Source: Heliocybe sulcata | Lineage: Eukaryota; Basidiomycota; Agaricomycetes; Gloeophyllales; Gloeophyllaceae | Direction of reading: 5' to 3' | Length of the DNA: 64,000 nt | Assembly (NCBI GenBank): GCA_004369045.1 | Contig: ML213503.1 | Span: 1,583,121 to 1,647,120, forward strand | Shown here: positions 57,174-64,000 of the stretch, piece by piece | Layout: every line of letters begins with the position of its first letter | Numbering within the stretch: position 1 is the first letter of the stretch | Program-made: the position numbers and the translations under genes | The notes under the pieces: generated by a model | Database searches by the model: none | What the model was told of the DNA's origin: nothing | Seen by the model: only the letters and a program-made list of their open reading frames with translations

Positions 57174-59275
57174 TTACACAGTGCCGTTTCTCAGAGCAGC
57201 AGGAAACTGGCCGGTCACAATAGTGTCCGGCACGGGCACCGTATAGTTAGCATAGCAGTCAAAGTTGTAATCCACTTCCGCAATACGCTGCTTGTACGCG
57301 GAGATGAATGTGGAGAGCGCACACAAGCCGTTGGGGTCCTCCGGACATCCCTGGATTCCGGTCAACGGCAGCACAGCGTCGTTCAAGATCCATCGAATAT
57401 GCGTTGATACGTTCGACGCGGGGCACGATAGTACCTGGCCGACCAGGTTCGAGCCAAACGGCGATATCTGACTGACAATATAGGACTGTATATATGCGCA
57501 TCAGCAGGTAGAAGAGCTCCTGGTATAGTCCAGGAACACTCACATTGTCGTATGGAATATGATCGGTCGGCAACGGCCCAGTCCGTAGGAAACTCGTCAT
57601 ATTCATGGTCGTCAAGACTGAGCGCAGTCAGTTAATGAGATAAGCAGCTCCATAAGCAAGACCGACTCACTTGCAGAAATAACCGTATCATGAGTGGCGT
57701 CAACGTATATGGGCTGGTTGACAGGGAAAGTAGCGGGATTGGAATTCAAAGTGGCATTCGTCTCCGCGAAAGCCTCGGTAGGTTGTGTCTGTGTCAGGCG
57801 CGCTACCAACTCCGAGACCCAGCCAAGGCCCATGGCCGCGGACGTGGGATTGCCAGGGCCATTATTATACCAGAAAGAAACATCTGCGATATCATCGGAG
57901 CCTTGTGAGATAGTAGCTCGCGCCAGAAAAGTGACCGCTACCATTCGAATATTCAAAGCCCTCCCACTCAGCCTGAGTGAATAGCCCGCAGAACTCGGAG
58001 AATCCCAAGGCAACGGTCTACAAACAGTCAGCGCCAATCTCAATGCCATTCAGCGAGACACCCATACCTCATAGGCACAGGCTTGCTGCATTGAATAGAC
58101 ATCTGAGACGGTCAAATTCACCCCAGGCAGATAGGGAGACAGCCGAGTCAGGGCAGGCGTCAGATAAATGGCTATCCAGTCGTTCTCGTACGTCGAAGCG
58201 ATGCCGCCCACAGGCCCGTTGTTCGTGGGACAAGCGTTCGAGGGAGCGAGCGTATTGTTATACCCACCCTCTTCGATTATGATGGACTGATAGTAATCCT
58301 CCTGGAAAGTCTGTGCGCCAAAGAATCCGGCTGCGAAGTTGAGTCTAGATAGCCGAATGTCAGCCTATGCCATCTTGACAGACCATACGGCATACGCAGA
58401 GTTAATCATACGGTCTGATAAATGCGGCCAAGAGCCAGATGTGAGCGATAGTGTCTATTAGATACGCGGTAACACGCACCTTCCGATGTAGTCCGAAAGA
58501 CAGGCAGCTGCGTGAAGCCCTTGAGAAGCTCCCCGTACTTGACCCTGAAACCCACACCCAAGTCGTACCTGCGGGACGCGATCAGCAGTGCAAGCTGAAG
58601 GAACATGCACCCGCGCACATCTGCTCACGGCCGAAGGGTGTGAGGATCTCAGCACCCAGCCTGTACTCCCACGTGGCCAAGAACGCCAGAGGACCAGAAG
58701 CCTTGAAGCCACTGGTGGTAGCCACGCTGTGCAATTTCGCAGCAAAGTTCGCGGGACCAGAGCCAGAAGTTGGATAACGGGCCCCGTGACGGTGCAGGAG
58801 ATGCGCCTGATTGATGCTGCAACCAGAGGGGATCTGCGGGGACGCATAAGGCAGACCATGCGCTCCCGCAGGCACGGAGTACCAAGGAGACAAATTGCCC
58901 CAGTACTTGATGACTTCGAAATCCGGCGTCTCGCCTCCAGCAGGGACAGGGTCAGTCAAAGGATACACGCTCTCCATTAGAGATGTGGCAGGCGCAGTTT
59001 CGATGGCGGCAGCCTCATCACCAGCTGATTCAAGCGATTATAAGATCACTTGGATGATCAACAGAACATAAATGCGTACTCGGAGTGGGCCCGGGGTACC
59101 CGACCACACTAGCCGGCGGGAAGTACGAAGCTTCAGCACCATAGCTCGCGCCAGGAGGAGGGTACACAGCAGAGGCAGTAGCTCCAGCAAACGACGAGGC
59201 TGCAGGATCCCCTACCGCGGCAGCGTGGATGAGCGAAGTCGCAGAGACCAGCGACAGGCATAATTTCGTTAACAT
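57174..59275 (-). CDS. Secreted histidine acid phosphatase (phytase-like), copy 1
   Basis: Extracellular phosphomonoesterase of the histidine acid phosphatase branch that includes fungal phytases; releases phosphate from organic esters. ATG 59275: signal peptide LCLSLVSATSLIHAAA, Ser/Ala/Pro-rich linker, then MESVYPLTDPVPAGG and IKYWGNLSPWYSVPAGAHGL. The catalytic LLHRHGARYPTSG is at ~58780-58800 (His nucleophile, two Arg), and YVDATHDTVI with the proton-donor His-Asp pair at ~57690-57715. Between them: GVGFRVKYGELLKGF, LNFAAGFFGAQTFQ, TVALGFSEFCGLFTQAEWEG and NNGPGNPTSAAMGLGW. The C-terminal part (VGQVLSCPASNVSTHIRWIL, YNFDCYANYTVPVPDTIV) has Cys residues for disulfides. Several Asn-x-Ser/Thr sites. 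Stop at 57174. About 560 residues, around eight introns. A TATAAAGG lies 70 nt before the start. Tandem paralogue upstream. Confidence 0.93.
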
Positions 59276-60044
59276 CGTGAGGCCTTGACTAGGATCCCTG
59301 AACACCTCTAAGGATGTTGAGGCGTTTCAAAATCGACCCAGCTTCCTTTATACGCAGACCTTGTCACATATTATTGGATATACGGACCGTCCCTCCACAG
59401 TCATTTCGGTGCTGTGATACACTACCAGACACGACCTTGTAGCACGAGACTTCAGAGCTTCAGAAGACGATCCTATCAAGGTCCGACCAGAATCGAACGT
59501 GCGCCAGAAGTGAGTGCGCGCCGTTAACGGCGCAGAGGCACCATCAGCGAGTCTTCTCCGACAACGGTTGCCGGTGTACAGTTAGGCCCCGACACCCACG
59601 GGCCATGGCCACTGGAAGCAAGGCACGGCGCGACATCGTTCGACGACATGGAATCTACCTGATGAGAGCGAGCCTATCGATTGTCGATGTTGAGCCAGCG
59701 TCCTGGACCAGCCTATCATGCAGTATTTATGCAGCGATGTCCGATGCTGTTCGATGTTCGCATGCACTGACAGCAGTGCGAAAGCACGTAGCCAGATATA
59801 GCGTCACAAAGTATAGATCGCGGTCATGGAGGAAGAGAGAGCGCGAGCTTAAACTCTACTTGGCTTGACGCCACAAGAAGAGAATACACTGCCACACTAG
59901 TAGTCGGACGTCGATTACTTATGCAAAGCGACAGCTCGAACGTGCAGAGCCATCCTTGTTCAATATTAATTCCATTATCGCAAGCAACGTATTAGACGGC
60001 GTCCGTCATTATTATAACACCACAAGTCTGGCATGCCTATGCGT
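59276..60044. other. Intergenic, 769 bp between the two acid phosphatase genes
   Basis: Promoter of copy 1 and 3' flank of copy 2. It contains a TATA box (59345-59352) and a small perfect hairpin GCACTG-ACAG-CAGTGC (59764-59779). The open frame at 59605-59868 (plus) is not protein-like. No remnant of a third gene seen. Confidence 0.55.
59345..59352 (-). promoter_or_regulatory. TATA box of acid phosphatase copy 1
   Basis: TATAAAGG on the coding strand, 70 nt upstream of ATG 59275, a normal spacing for a highly inducible fungal gene. Confidence 0.6.
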
Positions 60045-62157
60045 TTACGCAGTCCCGTTCCTCAGAGCCGGGGGATACCTCCCATCGATAATGGTATCCG
60101 GCGTCGGGACAGTGTAATTAGCGTAACAGTCAAAGTCGTAGTCGATCTCGGCTATGCGCTCCTTCATCACGGAGATGTAAGTTGCCAGAGGGCACAAGCC
60201 GTTCTTGTCTTCAGGGCAGCCGTTCAGACCGGTCAGAGGCAAAACCCCGTCGTTCAGGATCCATCGGATATGCGTGGACACATCCGATGCCGGGCACGAC
60301 AGAACCTGGCCCACCAAGTTCGAAGCAAAGGGCGAAATCTGTGTGGTGATCCAGGACTACATGAGAGCATGCGTCAGCGAGCTACCCGAAATTAGGGCCT
60401 AATAACTCACTCTATTGGCTGGAATGTGGTCTGCGGGCAAAGGCCCCCCGCTAGCTAAGCTTGTAAAGTTCATGGTCGCCAGGACTGACGGGTCACAATG
60501 AATACCCAAGTCGGTTGCGGTAAAGAAACAGCTCGCTTACTGGCGGAGATAATCGTATCGTGCGTAGCGTCGACATAGATCGGCTGGTTCAGCGGAAAGG
60601 TGATGTTGTTCATAAGAGTCGTATTGACTTCCGCGAAAGCGCCTGTTATAGGCGTCTGCGTCAGACGGGACACCATTTCGCCCACCCATCCGAGACCGAT
60701 GGCTGCAGAAGTCGGGTTCCCGGGGCCATAGCTGTACCAAAAAGAAACGTCTAAAGAGAAACTCTCAGGACGACTACAAGATTGGCGATGTGATGACTTA
60801 CCAAGGGCATAATTGAACCCTTCCCATTCTTCCTCCGTGAAAACACCGCAGAAATCGGAAAAGCCGAGCGCAACAGTCTAAGAATATGGCAGCGTTCCAT
60901 CATTGATCGTCGCTAGAATAGCCAACACCGCCTACTAACCTCGTAGGCACACGCAGACTGCATATTGTAGAGATCGCTCGTCGTCAAGTTAACACCTTGT
61001 ACCAAGGGCTGTAGTCGCTCCAGCGTCGGAGCCAAGTACGTCTCGATCCATTGGTCCTGCAGGCTGTCGCCGTAGTACCCGATGCTCTCCAGGTTGTTGT
61101 TCGGGCAAGCATTCCAGGGCGCGAGAGTGTTATTATAGCCATCAGATTCAACGATGATGAGCTCGTTATAGTCCGTCTGGTAGCTATCGATCCCAAAAAA
61201 GCCGGCTGCGAAGTTGAGTCTGCACCGCATCCCGATTCAGGGAACGACACAAAGGAGACGTTGATCACTACTCACGCCGAATGTAACATACGATCTGTCG
61301 AATGATCGAGTTTGGGTTCCCGTCAGTGATTGACAGGTATACATGGGATGGCATCATACCTTGCGAAGTCGTTCGGAATACAGGAAGTTCAGTAAAGTTC
61401 TTCAGAAGGTCACCGTACTTGACTCGGAAACCGACACCGAGGTTAAAACTGGGATCACATTTCACAATTAATGACGGATTGTATCCAAGAGCCAAGCGAG
61501 ACCCACAGTTGTTCCCTTCCGAAGGGAGTCAGGAGCTCGGCGCCAAGTTTATAAGTCCAGGCGTTCAAGAACTCAAGGGATCCAGAAGCAGTGAACCCTC
61601 CGCCGATGGTAGCATTCTGCAGCTTATCAGCGAAACCGGCAGGACCACCGCCAGATGTGGGATACCGAGCGCCATGGCGGTGAAGGAGGTGGACCTGGTT
61701 GATGCTGCATCCTTCCGGGATTTGAGGAGATGCCTCTGGCAAACCGTGCGCAGACGAGGGCACGGAATACCATGGAGACAGGTTGCCCCAGTAGCGAATA
61801 GGGTCGAAACCAGGCTTTTCAGACCCATATGCTATTGGGTCCGTCAAAGGGTAGATGCTCTCCATCTCTGATGCGGCCGGAGCGGTTTGGATAGCTTCCG
61901 CTTCATCTCCAGCTACAGGCGGTCATGCATGAGACAAGCTGCAGCAGCAACGCTAAGTCGAGCCACCTACTGGGGGTAGGACCAGGATAACCAACTTGAC
62001 TTCCGTCGGGGAAGTAGGAACCCAGGCCGGTGTTGGTTGCGTCTGGAGGTGGCCATACCGCCGACGTATGAGAACCAGCATAGCTGGATGCCTTGGGGAC
62101 GGCGGACCCCAGCACGAGAGGTGCGCTACCAAGGACGAGGAGAAGCCCAGAAAGCAT
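60045..62157 (-). CDS. Secreted histidine acid phosphatase (phytase-like), copy 2
   Basis: Paralogue of the preceding gene with the same exon plan. ATG 62157: signal peptide MLSGLLLVLGSAPLVLGSA, linker (SYAGSHTSAVWPPPDATNTG), MESIYPLTDPIAYGSEKPGF, IRYWGNLSPWYSVPSSAHGL, catalytic LLHRHGARYPTSGGG (~61665-61690), FNLGVGFRVKYGDLLKNF, LNFAAGFFGIDSYQTDYNEL, TVALGFSDFCGVFTEEEWEG, DVSFWYSYGPGNPTSAAIGL, and YVDATHDTIISA with the His-Asp pair (~60545-60575). The C-terminus, VGQVLSCPASDVSTHIRWIL then DFDCYANYTVPTPDTI, ends at 60045. The catalytic residues match copy 1; the signal peptide, linker and loops differ clearly, so the duplication is not recent. About 560 residues. A TATATAAT lies 93 nt upstream. 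Confidence 0.93.
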
Positions 62158-62529
62158 GCCGAAAACTTGGGTGAACGACAGCCTCAGCGACCTTGGACCG
62201 ACAGGACTGGCAAGGCTCGAGCTCGCAATAAAGTCCGCATCGCTGGAGCATTATATACGCCGCCTTCCGAGTATTATTGATCAATTTGTGCATGTGGGCT
62301 GGGAAGAGTTACGTAGCATGTGTAACTCGGCATCAGTGAGAGATCCATCAACGACGCAGCGGATTGATTCGCGCCTCGTTTCTTGCCACCAAACCGCCAG
62401 TCCAGTTGGCCAAGCCGTTCGGCAAGTGTCAAGGCACGGAGAGGAAGAAACGAACGTTCGCATATCTCAAGATAGTTGTTCGGTTCACGCAGGGCATGGG
62501 TTCGGCCGTCGCTGACATACCCTCGTCGA
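62158..62529. promoter_or_regulatory. Divergent promoter region, acid phosphatase copy 2 / PP2C
   Basis: 372 bp between head-to-head starts. It holds the TATA element of copy 2 (62250-62257) and no evident TATA box for the PP2C gene. Confidence 0.5.
62250..62257 (-). promoter_or_regulatory. TATA box of acid phosphatase copy 2
   Basis: TATATAAT on the coding strand, 93 nt before ATG 62157. Confidence 0.55.
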
Positions 62530-64000
62530 ATGGCATTTGGCTTCTCTCATGTCCTTCCGCGCACCCACTGCGCAGGGTCAGCGAAACGCTTGTACCATGA
62601 TTATGTCCGGTTCGCGACTCCAAGTGGTATTGGGCGCCTGCCACTGTCGTCTCCGAAGGTGATAGGCGTGGCGAGCTCGCGAGGTCCAAGAAGGTATGCG
62701 ACGCGTTTGATCGCTGGTACTGCACGCCGAGGATAAGGACAACTAGATCTCAAGAGGATTTCTATGCGTTCTCAACGTTATCATTGAATCCCGAAGAGTT
62801 GCAATTGCACGTTAAGAAGAAGTTGGGTATAGACTGGGATTATAGGAAAGTAGGGGATGCCTTCTCTAGGCAGGTCGTCTTTGTGGGCATATACGATGGG
62901 TGAGCAGAGTACGATCTATGTCTTGGCTAGCTAATGAATATATGCGTCTTCTATCAGACATGGCGGCTCCGCAGTTTCGCAATCCTTGCGACAGGAGTTG
63001 CACGGGTACTTCGAATCTGTCAACAAGTCTGACATACCAGAGATGTACCAATGGATCAAAGAGCTGGGAGGATACTTCAAACGATTCACGGGCGGTGTAC
63101 TCGCACCATGGATTCATGGGACAGAGGGCACGCCGGAGATGGACCTGGAAGCCCGTGCGACCTTGGCATTCTTCGAGGTAAGCAAGCATCGTCATATCCT
63201 CAAGATAGAATTGTGAAGTTCCGTGCACTTTGTGTAGGTCGACCGACATCTGTCCATGGATAGTGATGCGAAGAAGAGCGGCGCAACTGCCTCTGCTGCC
63301 ATCCTGCACTCTCTAGACTCCCCTGCTACTCCGTTCTTCGCATCAGAACGGATAGCACTGACTGTAGCGCACGTTGGGTAGATAGGTCCCTGCCCCTACT
63401 GCGATGCCTGGTCTAATCTTTGTACTAGCGATACGCTAGTACTGCTTTGCTCCACAGACGGAGGCAAGCCGTATGCCATGACAGATATCCACCATGCCGA
63501 CCATCGCAACGAGGCCATACGCCTTCGTCGCATGAGGGGACATGCATTAATGACTGATTCCTTTGGTGATGTAAGGTGCGTCACTTCAGTGAGGTTAGCT
63601 CACCGATCCTCATATCGCACTCAGATGGATGGGGGCGCTAGCCAATACACGCGGGTCAGTCAGCACTAGCCCCGGGATTTCCATTCCCTGACAGCATATT
63701 TAGGCTCGGTGATCTCAATTACAAGCAGTACGGCGTCACACCTGAACCGGAAGTGCGGACCAAGCTGCTCAACGGTAAGCCATTGGGAAGTTTCGATACC
63801 AGTCGCTGACGTGCGATGACTGATATAGGCACGGAGTGGGCTTACATGATCCTTGTTTCCGATGGTGTCTCCGATGTGGTCTCGAATGACGAGATTGTCG
63901 ATCTAGCCAGGGATGCACCGACGCCTAAGCATGCAGCAGACAAGATCTTAGACTACGCTGAAGAGATGGGCAGTGACGACAATGCCACTGCCCTTGTCGT
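62530..64000 (+). CDS. PP2C-family Ser/Thr phosphatase (5' part, runs off the window)
   Basis: Metal-dependent protein phosphatase. ATG 62530 gives AFGFSHVLPRTHCAGSAKRL, a Arg/His/Ser-containing N-terminus that could target mitochondria. Then GIGRLPLSSPKVIGVASSRG, PRSQEDFYAF across an intron (62692-62750), QVVFVGIYDGHGGSAVSQSL with the metal-binding DGHGG (~62880-62970, split by an intron), TVAHVGDTLVLLC, MTDIHHADHRNEAIRL, WMGALANTRGLGDLNYKQYG, WAYMILVSDGVSDVVSNDEI with the second metal Asp, and GSDDNATALV at the edge. All eleven-motif landmarks visible so far are intact. At least six introns. Probably related to yeast Ptc6 (mitochondrial), but not proven. The last codons and 3' end lie outside. 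Confidence 0.9.

Noticed and set aside
59480-59515. tRNA-like T-loop (TTCGATT on the minus strand)
   Set aside because: The flanking bases do not form a T stem and no anticodon or acceptor arm could be drawn.
59764-59779. Hairpin GCACTG-ACAG-CAGTGC
   Set aside because: Only a 6-bp stem in intergenic DNA far from either gene end; expected by chance at this scale.
59605-59868. 87-residue plus-strand frame with RRHG, between the acid phosphatases
   Set aside because: The RRHG is a coincidence; the rest has no acid phosphatase similarity and sits in promoter DNA.
1-64000. Search for transposons, LTR elements, viral remnants and CRISPR-like arrays
   Set aside because: No reverse transcriptase, integrase, transposase, capsid or Rep-like peptide, and no long terminal or inverted repeats, were recognised on either strand by eye.

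Overview
The window is 64 kb of nuclear DNA from a filamentous basidiomycete, most likely an Agaricomycete. The reasons are the dense short introns (mostly 50-65 nt with GTRNGT donors), compact spacing on both strands, and proteins typical of that group (lipocalin-like small protein, Byr4/Bfa1-type SIN regulator, secreted histidine acid phosphatases, Ser/Pro-rich basidiomycete proteins). I assign 27 protein-coding genes; 26 are complete and the last runs off the right edge. I found no tRNA, rRNA, CRISPR, transposon, LTR element or viral remnant.

Layout. 0-9.5 kb: methylmalonate-semialdehyde dehydrogenase, low-molecular-weight tyrosine phosphatase, an SH3BGR/glutaredoxin-fold protein with a charged repeat tail, a short-chain dehydrogenase, seipin, an unrecognised single-exon protein and a lipocalin-like protein. 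9.7-21.7 kb: LCCL-domain membrane protein, an unknown protein, a WW-domain/glycine-rich protein, the TRAPPIII subunit Trs85/TRAPPC8 and an Mpv17/PMP22 membrane protein. 22-34.5 kb: the citrate/oxoglutarate carrier Yhm2, a large tail-anchored coiled-coil protein, sedoheptulose-1,7-bisphosphatase (Shb17 type), Vps18 and the ribosome-biogenesis factor Cgr1. 35.6-50.3 kb: a Ser/Pro-rich unknown protein, the Dsl1-complex subunit Sec39, NRDE2 and Byr4. 50.6-64 kb: urease accessory protein UreD beside a Dal5-family MFS transporter, a seven-helix receptor, two tandem secreted histidine acid phosphatases (phytase-like) and a PP2C phosphatase.

Most neighbours are unrelated housekeeping genes. Three associations suggest shared jobs: UreD with an allantoate/nicotinate-type transporter (nitrogen use), the tandem acid phosphatases behind a nutrient-type receptor (phosphate scavenging), and three vesicle-tethering subunits (Trs85, Vps18, Sec39) within 27 kb. 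The first two are plausible; the third may be chance.

I did not find a clear undescribed system. The unusual points are in gene structure: a predicted 7-nt microexon in the receptor, a 14-nt microexon in the SH3BGR-like gene, GC-AG introns in UreD and seipin, a 12-nt coding minisatellite, and several proteins of unknown function. All exon joins were inferred by eye from frame, splice signals and family conservation.
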